This document shows positions 8,516 through 16,863 of a stretch of 64,000 nt of DNA, in pieces; within the stretch, counting starts at the first letter, position 1; every line of letters starts with the position of its first letter. Made by a program: the position numbers and the translations under genes. The notes beneath the pieces are model-generated. The model had not been told where the DNA came from and ran no database searches. It saw nothing but the letters and a program-made list of their open reading frames with translations. Source of the DNA: Chitinophaga caseinilytica (GTDB taxonomy: Bacteria > Bacteroidota > Bacteroidia > Chitinophagales > Chitinophagaceae). The stretch is from NCBI RefSeq assembly GCF_038396765.1, contig NZ_CP150096.1, forward strand, positions 906,001-970,000, in the 5' to 3' direction.

Positions 8516-8610
8516 TCGGCCGGCCGCGGGCACCCACCTTAACAGGGCGTTTATCCATCCCCATAAAAATCTTACCGGCCCACGGTCATCCATCCATTCC
8601 CCGAAACCTG

Positions 8611-8618
8611 TATTTTTG
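8611..8618 (+). promoter_or_regulatory. Bacteroidota -7 box upstream of xth
   Basis: TATTTTTG matches the TAnnTTTG -7 element and ends 16 nt before the ATG at 8635. No clear TTTG is present at the -33 position. Confidence 0.5.
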
Positions 8619-8634
8619 CCGCAAACATTATCAC

Positions 8635-9405
8635 ATGAGGATCGTCACTTATAACGTCAACGGCCTGCGTTCGGCCATGACCAAAGGATTCACCGAATGG
8701 CTCAAAACCGACCCGGCAGACGTGATCTGCCTGCAGGAAGTGAAAGCCCACCGCGATAACGTGGACTATCAGCAGTTCGAAGAGCTCGGCTTCCATGATT
8801 ACTGGCACCCCGCCCAGAAAAAAGGGTACAGCGGCGTGGCCATCCTCTCCAAATTCAAACCCGACAACGTACAATACGGGAACGGATATATGCAGAGCGA
8901 CGCCGAAGGAAGGGTGATCCGCGCCGATTATGGCGACCTCACCCTCATCAACGCCTACTTCCCCTCCGGCACCACCGGCGAGGAACGCCAGACCTATAAA
9001 TACCAGTGGCTCGACGAGTTCTACGAATACCTCCAGCAACTGCGCAAGGAACGCCCGAACCTGGTGGTAGTCGGCGATTACAACATCGCGCACGAGGCGA
9101 TCGATATCCATAATCCCGTTTCCAACAAGGATTCTTCCGGATTCCTGCCCGAAGAGCGCGCCTGGATGACGAAGCTCCTCAGCAACGGGTTCACAGACAG
9201 CTTCCGCGCCATGCACCCCGGGGCCGCCGACCATTACTCCTGGTGGAGCTTCCGCGCCAACGCCCGCGCCAATAACAAAGGATGGCGCATCGATTACATC
9301 ACCGTTTCCGATCCCCTCCGCCAACGCATCGAAGACGCAGCGATCCGCCCGGATGTGAAACACAGCGACCATTGCCCCGTATACCTCAAACTCAAACAAG
9401 CATGA
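8635..9405 (+). CDS. xth: Exodeoxyribonuclease III
   Basis: The 256-aa product is a full-length EEP-fold AP endonuclease/3'-exonuclease of base-excision repair. It has MRIVTYNVNGLRSA at the N-terminus, the metal-binding Glu in DVICLQEVK, GDYNIAHEAIDI, and WRIDYI...KHSDHCPV at the C-terminus. The frame extends upstream to 8269, but that part runs through the 96-bp noncoding repeat, so the ATG at 8635 behind a -7 box is used. The stop overlaps the next gene's start (ATGA). Confidence 0.95.
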   Translation: MRIVTYNVNGLRSAMTKGFTEWLKTDPADVICLQEVKAHRDNVDYQQFEELGFHDYWHPAQKKGYSGVAILSKFKPDNVQYGNGYMQSDAEGRVIRADYGDLTLINAYFPSGTTGEERQTYKYQWLDEFYEYLQQLRKERPNLVVVGDYNIAHEAIDIHNPVSNKDSSGFLPEERAWMTKLLSNGFTDSFRAMHPGAADHYSWWSFRANARANNKGWRIDYITVSDPLRQRIEDAAIRPDVKHSDHCPVYLKLKQA

Positions 9406-9704
9406 TCATATATAACGTCACCACCAAAGTAACGCCCGAAATCCATGCCCGGTGGCTCCAATGGATGCGGGAGGAACACATCCCCACCATCATCGGCACC
9501 GGCTTTTTCCATGATTACCGCATGTGCCGCCTGCTGGACCAGGACGATTCCGACGGGCCGACATATACCGTTCAGTACTTCGCAGACACCCTGGAGAACT
9601 ATAATACCTACATCCAGGAGCACGCTCCGCGCTTGCGGCAGCAGGCTTTTGAGCTGTTCGGGGACCAGTTCGTAGCCTTCAGAACCGTGATGCAGGTGGT
9701 ATGA
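9402..9704 (+). CDS. DUF4286 family protein
   Basis: The 100-aa product starts MIIYNVTTKVTPEIHARWLQW and continues to a TFRTVMQVV-like end, as in the small DUF4286 family common in Bacteroidota. These proteins look like ferredoxin-fold single domains of unknown role. The start codon overlaps the xth stop, so it is very probably co-translated with xth. Confidence 0.8.
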   Translation: MIIYNVTTKVTPEIHARWLQWMREEHIPTIIGTGFFHDYRMCRLLDQDDSDGPTYTVQYFADTLENYNTYIQEHAPRLRQQAFELFGDQFVAFRTVMQVV

Positions 9705-9927
9705 TCCACATAACTTATCCACAGGTAATCCACTGTTTTCAAAGAGGTGGGTATTTGGCATAAAACTTGGCAGGGACGGGCCTTTCAGCGCAAATAGCAT
9801 TCAAACTCAATGCAGTAGCGCATTTCAGCAGAACGGGCAAATCGCCGGCTTTCTGTTTTTGCATATCTCAATCTGCTGTAAACGTTACCTGTAGGGTTTT
9901 TCAGCCCGTAAAAAAGTTTTGCGGTAA

Positions 9928-9958
9928 TTTGGTAATCTTGTAAAAGGCTTTATATTTG
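9928..9958 (+). promoter_or_regulatory. Bacteroidota promoter of the HU gene
   Basis: TTTG (9928-9931) and TATATTTG (9951-9958) are separated by exactly 19 bp, the consensus -33/-7 arrangement of Bacteroidota housekeeping sigma factors. Transcription would begin about 30-40 nt before the ATG at 10001. The 296-bp gap 9705-10000 holds nothing else recognisable. Confidence 0.8.
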
Positions 9959-10000
9959 CTCACATCAAACATTTTCTCACTAGTTAAATCTTAACTAACT

Positions 10001-10270
10001 ATGAACAAAGCCGAAGCAGTAGAAGTCATTGCAAAAAACGCCGGTATTACCAAAACCCAGGCCAACGACGCTCTGGACGCATTCACCAAAGCAGTTACCG
10101 ATACCCTGAAAAAAGGTGGTAAAGTTACCCTGGTAGGCTTTGGTACTTTCTCTGTTAGCAAACGCGCTGCACGTAACGGTAGAAACCCCCAGACTGGCCA
10201 GATCATCAAGATCAAGGCTAAGAAAGTGGCTAAATTCAAAGCCGGTAAAGCGCTGTCCGACAAGATCTAA
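10001..10270 (+). CDS. hup: HU-family DNA-binding protein
   Basis: The 89-aa product has the complete HU/IHF fold. [22 protein letters not shown] is followed by the dimerisation helices, [11 protein letters not shown], the DNA-binding arm around [10 protein letters not shown], and the basic C-terminal [15 protein letters not shown]. It is a histone-like nucleoid protein that bends and compacts DNA. It has a strong promoter and a terminator, so it is a monocistronic unit. Confidence 0.95.
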   Translation: MNKAEAVEVIAKNAGITKTQANDALDAFTKAVTDTLKKGGKVTLVGFGTFSVSKRAARNGRNPQTGQIIKIKAKKVAKFKAGKALSDKI

Positions 10271-10292
10271 CACTTGGCGACCCAACTTTATT

Positions 10293-10330
10293 AAGCAAGG
10301 AACATCAAATGTTTCTTGCTTTTTTTATTT
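10293..10330 (+). terminator. Terminator of the HU gene
   Basis: A 13-bp stem (AAGCAAGGAACAT with ATGTTTCTTGCTT) is followed by seven or more T. The T-tract merges with a TATTTTTG box at 10326-10333 that could serve the next gene. Confidence 0.85.
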
Positions 10331-10399
10331 TTGCAGCCGGAAGCCCTCCCACCGGAGGCAACTTCCCCTTATCATTCATCAATAAAAAATCATTCGACC

Positions 10400-10519
10400 A
10401 TGGGTAGAGGTGATATCAAAACCAAGAAAGGCAAGATCTCCAACGGATCTTTTGGCAAAAGCCGTCCGGCTAAAACCAAGAAAGCCACTGCTGCTAAAGC
10501 CGCCGCTAAGAAAGCTTAA
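10400..10519 (+). CDS. 30S ribosomal protein THX
   Basis: The 39-aa basic product begins MGRGDIKTKKGKISNGSFG, the signature of the THX family, which sits in the 30S head in Thermus and is widespread in Bacteroidota. An Ala/Lys-rich tail follows. The preceding TATTTTTG (10326-10333) is the likely -7 box, inside the HU terminator tail. Confidence 0.9.
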   Translation: MGRGDIKTKKGKISNGSFGKSRPAKTKKATAAKAAAKKA

Positions 10520-10535
10520 TCGCACGCAGACAATA

Positions 10536-10590
10536 AAAGGGGATACCAGGCAATGCCGCCAAGGCATATGACCGGTATCCCCTTTATTAT
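10536..10590. terminator. Convergent terminator between THX and pdxH
   Basis: AAAGGGGATACC pairs with GGTATCCCCTTT around a smaller inner hairpin (ATGCC with GGCAT). A-tract and T-tract flanks allow use from both directions. Confidence 0.8.
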
Positions 10591-10603
10591 TTTCACCCCC
10601 TGA

Positions 10604-11251
10604 TCAGGGCGCCAATCGCTCGATCTTCCAACTGCCAGCGGGTTCCAGGGTATACAGCAACCTGTCGTGCAGCCGGCTGCTCCGCCCCTGCCAGAACTCC
10701 ACCATTTCCGGCACCACCAGGTATCCGCCCCAATGTTCCGGGCGATGCGGCGCATGCTGAAGGTATTGCGCTTCCAGGGATTTCACCTTTTCTTCCAGCA
10801 CTTCCCTCCCCGGTATCACCCGGCTTTGCGGGCTCGCAATCGCCCCGATGCGGCTCCCCACGGGGCGGGAATCGAAGTATTCGTCGCTCACCGCCGGTGC
10901 CACTTTCACCACCCGGCCTTCCACCCTCACCTGCCGTTCCAGCTCCTTCCAGAAGAAAAGCAACGTGGCCCGGGGGTTCTCCGCCAGCTCCTGCCCCTTC
11001 CGGCTTTCGTAGTTCGTGAAGAACATAAATCCCTTTTCGTCGAAGCTCTTCAACAATACGATCCGCGCAGAAGGCATGCCCTCAGGCGTACAGGTAGCCA
11101 GCGTCATGGCATTCGGCTCTTCGATCTCCCCCGCCAGCACCTCCTGCCACCAATGGTCGAACTGCTGCACCGGATGAGCGGCTACTTCCCGCTCGTTGAG
11201 CGTGGCGCGGCGATAATCCTGCCGCAGGTCTGCTATCTTCTGATTGATCAT
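10604..11251 (-). CDS. pdxH: Pyridoxamine 5'-phosphate oxidase
   Basis: The 215-aa product is full length for this FMN enzyme, which makes pyridoxal 5'-phosphate from PNP or PMP. Family features are [24 protein letters not shown] (FMN binding), [14 protein letters not shown], the [10 protein letters not shown] and SQSR-like (SPQSRVI) segments, and the C-terminal dimer region with WGGY and RLHDR. A TAATTTTG -7 box lies on the minus strand at 11269-11276, 17 nt before the ATG. Confidence 0.95.
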   Translation of the reverse strand: MINQKIADLRQDYRRATLNEREVAAHPVQQFDHWWQEVLAGEIEEPNAMTLATCTPEGMPSARIVLLKSFDEKGFMFFTNYESRKGQELAENPRATLLFFWKELERQVRVEGRVVKVAPAVSDEYFDSRPVGSRIGAIASPQSRVIPGREVLEEKVKSLEAQYLQHAPHRPEHWGGYLVVPEMVEFWQGRSSRLHDRLLYTLEPAGSWKIERLAP

Positions 11252-11351
11252 TTTCGGCTTCTTTTTTGCAAAATTACGGGATATTGAACCTTCGGAGACT
11301 GACGATTGTCTCTATTACTGGTAATTTCCATCAATCCGAAAAAAATACACC

Positions 11352-12461
11352 ATGCATAAACGCCTCTTCATTCCCGCCGCGCTGCTCACCCTGGCCGCCT
11401 GCCAATCTGCCCCTAAAAAGGACGGAAACGCCGACAGCACCGCCGTTCCCGCTTCCACCGAACTGCCCGCCACCTGGGCTAAACGCTTCAAAGGCACGCT
11501 GGCCGGACAAAACATCACGCTCCTGCTCCAAAAAGCCGGTCAAAACGATTTCCGCGGATGGTACGCCTATGATTCCCATGGCGAGCCCATCGCTTTACGG
11601 CCGTTTTACGGCGAAAAAAGGACGGACGACAGCGTGATCGTCAACGAAGGCTACACGGAAACCGACGGTATTTTCCGCGGTACCGTGAGCGCCGACGGGC
11701 ATTTCAAGGGGAAATGGGTGAACGTGAAAAATACTTTCGACTTCGACCTGGCCGAAAATAACGACAGCGCCGTGATCTTCTCCGTGATCGCCTACGCCGA
11801 TTCCACCCGGCTGCAGGCCGACAAGCCGAACTCCCCCGTAGCCACGGCTTCCACCTACACCGTCTGGCCCACCGGCGGCGGCGAAAGCGTAGTCGCGTTT
11901 TTACAGAAAGCCCTCGGCCCCGGGGTCCCGCAGGGTTCCACACCGGCCTCCCTGCTCAAAAACGGCGTAGACACGTTCTTCACCAATTATAAAAGCAACG
12001 CCAAAGACTTCGATTCCACCAGCATGGGCCCCTCCTGGAACTGGAGCACCGAATCGGGCTCGGTAGTAGCCTGGAACCAGTGGCCACTGCTCGCCATCGA
12101 AGACTGGACCTACGAATTCACCGGCGGGGCACACGGGAACGGTGGGTCGAACTTCTCCGCCTACGACCTCGCCAAACAGAAAAAACTTACCCTGGCAGAC
12201 GTTTTCAAACCCAATTACAAACCTGTCGTATCTGCCGCGCTCGGCAAATCGTACTTGAAAAAATACCAGGTGAAATCGCTCGAAGAAGCCGGGCTTTTCG
12301 TGAAAAAAATCGAGCCGAACGATAACTTCTTCCTCACTTCCCACGGCGTGGTATTCAGTTATACGCCCTACGAGATCGCCGCCTATGCGATGGGACAAAT
12401 CACCCTGTTCGTTCCCTGGGCCGACATCAAAACGGTTGTGCAGGAAGGCTACGCACGATAG
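11352..12461 (+). CDS. Lipoprotein with a DUF3298/RsiV-like C-terminal domain (copy 1)
   Basis: The 369-aa product has a lipoprotein signal (lipobox LAAC, Cys about residue 17). An N-terminal domain of about 130 residues (FKGTLAGQNITLLL...FRGWYAYD) follows, and then a DUF4163/DUF3298-type module. Its markers are TYEFTGGAHGN, the LTLADVFKPN segment and the terminal TPYEIAAYAMGQI...VPWADI. This fold occurs in PdaC and in the anti-sigma factor RsiV, which binds lysozyme. Whether this protein binds a lysozyme or a cell-wall ligand is unknown. A paralogue is directly downstream. Confidence 0.8.
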   Translation: MHKRLFIPAALLTLAACQSAPKKDGNADSTAVPASTELPATWAKRFKGTLAGQNITLLLQKAGQNDFRGWYAYDSHGEPIALRPFYGEKRTDDSVIVNEGYTETDGIFRGTVSADGHFKGKWVNVKNTFDFDLAENNDSAVIFSVIAYADSTRLQADKPNSPVATASTYTVWPTGGGESVVAFLQKALGPGVPQGSTPASLLKNGVDTFFTNYKSNAKDFDSTSMGPSWNWSTESGSVVAWNQWPLLAIEDWTYEFTGGAHGNGGSNFSAYDLAKQKKLTLADVFKPNYKPVVSAALGKSYLKKYQVKSLEEAGLFVKKIEPNDNFFLTSHGVVFSYTPYEIAAYAMGQITLFVPWADIKTVVQEGYAR

Positions 12462-12509
12462 CTTCCGTTTCGCGGTTTTGTGGTAATTTCGTCCGTAATC
12501 TCCGGCATC

Positions 12510-13652
12510 ATGAGAATGTTGATCTGTATGCTTACGGCGCTGGCGCCCCTGTGCGCGTGCCAGTCCGGGCAAAAGAAGCCTGCCGCTTTGGATAGCACCG
12601 CCGCCGCCACCGTTGCGGCGGTAAAAGTACCCGTCGCCCATTCCTTTTACAAACAGCTCAAAGGCACATTGGCCGGCCAGCCGGTTACGATGCAGCTCGT
12701 CAAATATGCGCCCGGCGATTATGAAGCCTGGTACCTTTATGATAAGGAAGGCGAGCCCATCGGCCTTTCGCTTTCCCGCGAAACGGCAGACAGCCTCATT
12801 TTCGCGGAATTCGCAGGGCCGAACGACGAGAACATCTTTCGCGGAACTTTCGACGGATCACAATTCCGCGGCGTCTGGACGGGCAACGAAAAGTCGTTCG
12901 AATTCGGGCTGCAGGAAGATATGGACAGCGCCGTTACGTTCGAAACGTATACTTTGTGGGATTCGGCGAAGTTGCGCCCGCACGATGCCTCCTCCCCCAT
13001 GGCGCAATTCAGTGCGGAGATCGTCTGGCCTTCGGGCGGGGCGGACGCGGCCATCATCACGTTTCTCCGCAAGGCGATGCAGCCGGGTATGAAACCGGGG
13101 GACATGCCTTTGCAGGCGTTGAAGGCTTCCGCGCTGGGGTACCTTTCCGGTTACCAGGACAATTCGGAAACCATCGACTCATCCGAGCTCGTAGCCGGAT
13201 CGGGGGCTACCTGGAACTGGGAGTCGCAGGAGTCGCAAAGCGTGGTATGGAATAAATACCCCTTGCTGGTGATCGCCAATTTCAGTTACGATTACAGCGG
13301 CGGCGCGCACGGGAACTACGGCACTACTTTTGACGCATACGACCTCGCCGCGAAGAAAAAGCTCACTGCGAAAGACGTTTTCAAGCCGGGATATAAACCC
13401 GTAGTGGGCGCTGCGCTGGAAAAAGCCTTCCGCAAACAGTTCCGCGTGCCGGCAGGGGAACCGCTGGACAAGGGGTTCCTCTTCGAACCGCACATCGTGC
13501 CGAACGAAAATTTTTACCCGACCGGTAAGGGGGTCGTTTTTAACTTTATCCCTTACGAAATCGCCGCGTACGCAGTGGGCCAAATCTCGCTGTTCGTACC
13601 CTGGAGCGACATCCGCTCCGTCGTACAACCGGCATATTTACCAAAAACATGA
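12510..13652 (+). CDS. Lipoprotein with a DUF3298/RsiV-like C-terminal domain (copy 2)
   Basis: The 380-aa paralogue of the preceding gene has the same order: lipobox LCAC (Cys about 17), KGTLAGQPVTMQL domain, FSYDYSGGAHGN, LTAKDVFKPGY and IPYEIAAYAVGQISLFVPWSDI. The ATG at 12510 places the signal peptide at the N-terminus; a further in-frame ATG at 12480 lies before it. Its stop overlaps the start of the helicase gene (ATGA), so the two are translationally coupled. Confidence 0.8.
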   Translation: MRMLICMLTALAPLCACQSGQKKPAALDSTAAATVAAVKVPVAHSFYKQLKGTLAGQPVTMQLVKYAPGDYEAWYLYDKEGEPIGLSLSRETADSLIFAEFAGPNDENIFRGTFDGSQFRGVWTGNEKSFEFGLQEDMDSAVTFETYTLWDSAKLRPHDASSPMAQFSAEIVWPSGGADAAIITFLRKAMQPGMKPGDMPLQALKASALGYLSGYQDNSETIDSSELVAGSGATWNWESQESQSVVWNKYPLLVIANFSYDYSGGAHGNYGTTFDAYDLAAKKKLTAKDVFKPGYKPVVGAALEKAFRKQFRVPAGEPLDKGFLFEPHIVPNENFYPTGKGVVFNFIPYEIAAYAVGQISLFVPWSDIRSVVQPAYLPKT

Positions 13653-16600
13653 TCAATCCGCAACAGGAACAATATAATCAACGGTACGAGGAAGTATACG
13701 CCCGCCTCAACAGCGCGCAGCGCGAAGCGGTGGACAATACCGAAGGGCCCGTAATGGTGATCGCCGGGCCGGGAACGGGCAAAACCCAGATCCTGGCGTC
13801 GCGCATCGGCAAAATCCTCCGCGACACCGACTTCCTTCCCCACAACATTCTCTGCCTCACCTACACCGACGCCGGCACCGTGGCCATGCGCAAGCGGCTC
13901 ACCGACTTCATCGGGCCAGACGCCTATCGTGTCAACATCCATACTTTCCACTCGTTCTGCAACGAAGTGATCCAGGACAACCTGTCGCTTTTTGAAAAGA
14001 ACGTGCTCGATCCGATCTCCGATCTCGAAAAGATCCAGCTCCTCAAAACCCTCATCGACGGCTTCTCCAAAGACAATCCGCTCAAACGTTACCGCGGCGA
14101 CGTGTACTTCGATATGCGCAACCTGGCGAGCCTTTTCTCCACGATGAAACGCGAGGGCTGGACGGTCCCTTTCATCCGCGAACGCGTGGAAGCCTATGTG
14201 GAATCCCTGCCCGAACGCACCGAATACATCTATCAACGCAACTCCGGCCGCTTCAAAAAAGGCGACCTGAAGCAAGACAAACTGAACGGGGAACGGGAAA
14301 AAATGGCCCGGCTCCTCGCGGCCGTGGAGCAATTCGACGTGTTCCAGCAACTCATGCACAAAGCGAACCGGTACGATTTCGACGACATGATCAACTGGGT
14401 GATCCGCGCATTCCGCGAGCATCCCAACCTCCTGCTCGACTATAAAGAACGGTTTCAATATATACTGGTGGACGAATACCAGGATACCAGCGGTACCCAG
14501 AACATGCTCATCGGCCTGCTCACTTCCGGCGAGGAAAAGCCGAACGTGTTCGTGGTGGGCGACGACGACCAATCGATCTACCGCTTCCAGGGTGCCAACG
14601 TGGAAAACATGGAACAATTCGCCAATGATCACCTCGCGCACGATCTGCGGACGGTGGTGCTGACGCAGAATTACCGTTCCGTGCAGAACATCCTGGACGT
14701 GTCGATGTCAGTGATCGCGCATAACGAGGGCTCGCGGCTGGTAGACAAGTTGCCGGGCCTCAGCAAGCAGCTGAAAGCATCCAACGACAAACTGACGCCG
14801 CTCAACCTGCCGCCCGTGATCCGCCGGTACAACACCCCCCGCGACGAGATGGCCCACATCACCCTCGAAGTGGAGCGCCTCCTGGGCCGCGGCGTGAACC
14901 CGGGGAAAATCGCCGTCATATATAAAGAGAACCGGTACGGCGAAGAACTGGCGCAGTATTTCCGGCTGAAAGGCGTGCCTTTCTTCTCGAAACGCAACCA
15001 GAACCTCTTCGAGATCCCTTTCGCCAAAAAAGTTTTACAGATCGTGCGGTACATTGCGCGCGAGCTGGAAACGCCGTACAGCGGAGACGATATCCTCTTC
15101 GAGCTCCTGCATTACGATTTTTATAAAGTGCCGCCCATCGAAACGGCGCGCATCAGCATAGAAGTAGCGGAAAAAGGGTACGCAGAAAAATCCTCCATCC
15201 GCAAATACCTCCAGGAATGGGTGAACACCCGCAACCCCACGCTGTTTTCGCTCGCCCCGCACGACGAGGCCCTGCGGCTGGGGCGCCTCCTCGAAAAATG
15301 GATCGGCGACGCCCATAACATCACCCTGCAACAGCTGTTCTCGTCCATCATCAGCGACGGCGGCATCCTCCAATACATCCTCGCCAGCCCGGAAAAAATC
15401 TGGCTCATGAAAGTGCTCCAGGCGCTGTTCGACTTCGTGAAAGACGAAACGCGCCGCCGGCCCGAAATGAACGTGGTAAAACTCATGGAAACCATCGACC
15501 TGATGGAATCCAACGGACTGTCGATCCCCCTGATACAAGTCTCAGGCAACGAAAAGGGCGTCAATTTACTGACCGCCCACGGCTCGAAAGGCCTAGAATT
15601 CGAATATGTGTTCATCGCCGGGGTGACGTCCAACATCTGGGAAGACAAGAAAAAGATGTCGGGCGGGTTCTCTTTCCCCGACACCGTTTTCACCACCGAA
15701 GCCACTTCCACCGACCAGCAGGAGCTGCGCCGGTTGTTTTACGTGGCCATCACCCGCGCCGAAAAACATCTCTATATCAGCTATCCGGAATATAAACAGG
15801 ACGGCAAACCATTGGTACCCAGTGTGTTCGTGGCCGAAATCCAGCAGGTGCATCAACTCGATGTGGTACCGGTTATCATGGACGATGAAACCATGTTCCA
15901 TTTCGAGATCCTGCAATACGGCAAGGAACAGGCGCCCGAGATCGAAAAGGTTGACCAGCTGTTTATCGACACGCTGCTGAGCGGGTTTACGATGAACGTG
16001 ACGGCGTTGAATAATTATCTTCATTGTCCGCTGGCGTTTTTCTACCAGAACCTGCTCCGCGTGCCTTCCGGGCGGTCGGAGAACACGGAATTCGGCTCCG
16101 CGGTGCACTTTGCGCTGGAGAAGCTTTTCCAGAAGATGCAGGAAAAGAAGAACGAGTTCCCGCCGAAAGAGGAGTTCGTCAAAGATTTCCGGTACAGCAT
16201 GCTCCGCAGCCGGGAAGCCTTTACCAAAGAGGCTTTCAACCGGCGGATGGAATACGGGGAAGAGATCCTTTCCAATTATTATGACAAATACCTCCCCGTC
16301 TGGAACCGCATCGTGAGCATCGAACGGAATATCCGGAACGTGGTGGTGAACGGCGTTCCGCTGAAAGGGAAGATCGACAAGCTCGAATTCGACGGCAGCA
16401 ACGTGAACGTGGTCGACTACAAAACCGGGGATTACGAGAAAACGAAGAAGGACTACAAGAAATTCGACCGGCCCAACGATCGCAATCCCAACGGGGGCGA
16501 CTATTGGCGGCAGGCGGTTTTCTATAAAATCCTCCTCGATAACTATAAGCAGAAGAACTGGCATGTGGTGAGCACCGAGTTCGATTTCGTGGAGCCGAAC

Positions 16601-16807
16601 AAGCAGAAGGAGTATTTCAAGGAGAAGATCGACATCCTCCCCGAAGATATGACGACGGTGAGCCAGCAGATCCGCGACACCTGGGTCCGCATCCAGAACA
16701 AGGAGTTTTATACCGGCTGCGGGAAAGACGACTGCAAATGGTGCAACTTCGTGAAAGACAACAAGCTGGAGGTGGCGTTGCACACCCTGGTGGAGGAGGA
16801 AGAATAA
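13649..16807 (+). CDS. UvrD/Rep-type helicase fused to a Fe-S PD-(D/E)XK nuclease domain
   Basis: The 1052-aa product has all SF1A helicase motifs. Walker A is AGPGTGKT (39-46), Walker B ILVDEYQDT (about 272), then GDDDQSIYRFQGA, QNYRS, TAHGSKGLEFE (about 642) and RRLFYVAITRAEKH (about 700). The C-terminal third is a RecB/Cas4-like nuclease: GSAVHFALE, KGKIDKLEF (about 906) and VDYKTG (about 921). One Cys at LHCPLAF (about 792) and a terminal C-x4-C-x2-C (about 1023-1031) form the four-Cys set that holds a 4Fe-4S cluster in AddB-type nucleases. It is likely a DNA end-processing or repair enzyme, and one polypeptide carries both activities. Its start overlaps the upstream lipoprotein stop. Confidence 0.9.
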   Translation: MINPQQEQYNQRYEEVYARLNSAQREAVDNTEGPVMVIAGPGTGKTQILASRIGKILRDTDFLPHNILCLTYTDAGTVAMRKRLTDFIGPDAYRVNIHTFHSFCNEVIQDNLSLFEKNVLDPISDLEKIQLLKTLIDGFSKDNPLKRYRGDVYFDMRNLASLFSTMKREGWTVPFIRERVEAYVESLPERTEYIYQRNSGRFKKGDLKQDKLNGEREKMARLLAAVEQFDVFQQLMHKANRYDFDDMINWVIRAFREHPNLLLDYKERFQYILVDEYQDTSGTQNMLIGLLTSGEEKPNVFVVGDDDQSIYRFQGANVENMEQFANDHLAHDLRTVVLTQNYRSVQNILDVSMSVIAHNEGSRLVDKLPGLSKQLKASNDKLTPLNLPPVIRRYNTPRDEMAHITLEVERLLGRGVNPGKIAVIYKENRYGEELAQYFRLKGVPFFSKRNQNLFEIPFAKKVLQIVRYIARELETPYSGDDILFELLHYDFYKVPPIETARISIEVAEKGYAEKSSIRKYLQEWVNTRNPTLFSLAPHDEALRLGRLLEKWIGDAHNITLQQLFSSIISDGGILQYILASPEKIWLMKVLQALFDFVKDETRRRPEMNVVKLMETIDLMESNGLSIPLIQVSGNEKGVNLLTAHGSKGLEFEYVFIAGVTSNIWEDKKKMSGGFSFPDTVFTTEATSTDQQELRRLFYVAITRAEKHLYISYPEYKQDGKPLVPSVFVAEIQQVHQLDVVPVIMDDETMFHFEILQYGKEQAPEIEKVDQLFIDTLLSGFTMNVTALNNYLHCPLAFFYQNLLRVPSGRSENTEFGSAVHFALEKLFQKMQEKKNEFPPKEEFVKDFRYSMLRSREAFTKEAFNRRMEYGEEILSNYYDKYLPVWNRIVSIERNIRNVVVNGVPLKGKIDKLEFDGSNVNVVDYKTGDYEKTKKDYKKFDRPNDRNPNGGDYWRQAVFYKILLDNYKQKNWHVVSTEFDFVEPNKQKEYFKEKIDILPEDMTTVSQQIRDTWVRIQNKEFYTGCGKDDCKWCNFVKDNKLEVALHTLVEEEE

Positions 16808-16863
16808 TTAATGGCCAACAAACAGTAAGTTTGCAAATCATAAAAATTCAGCGAAAAGGAATC

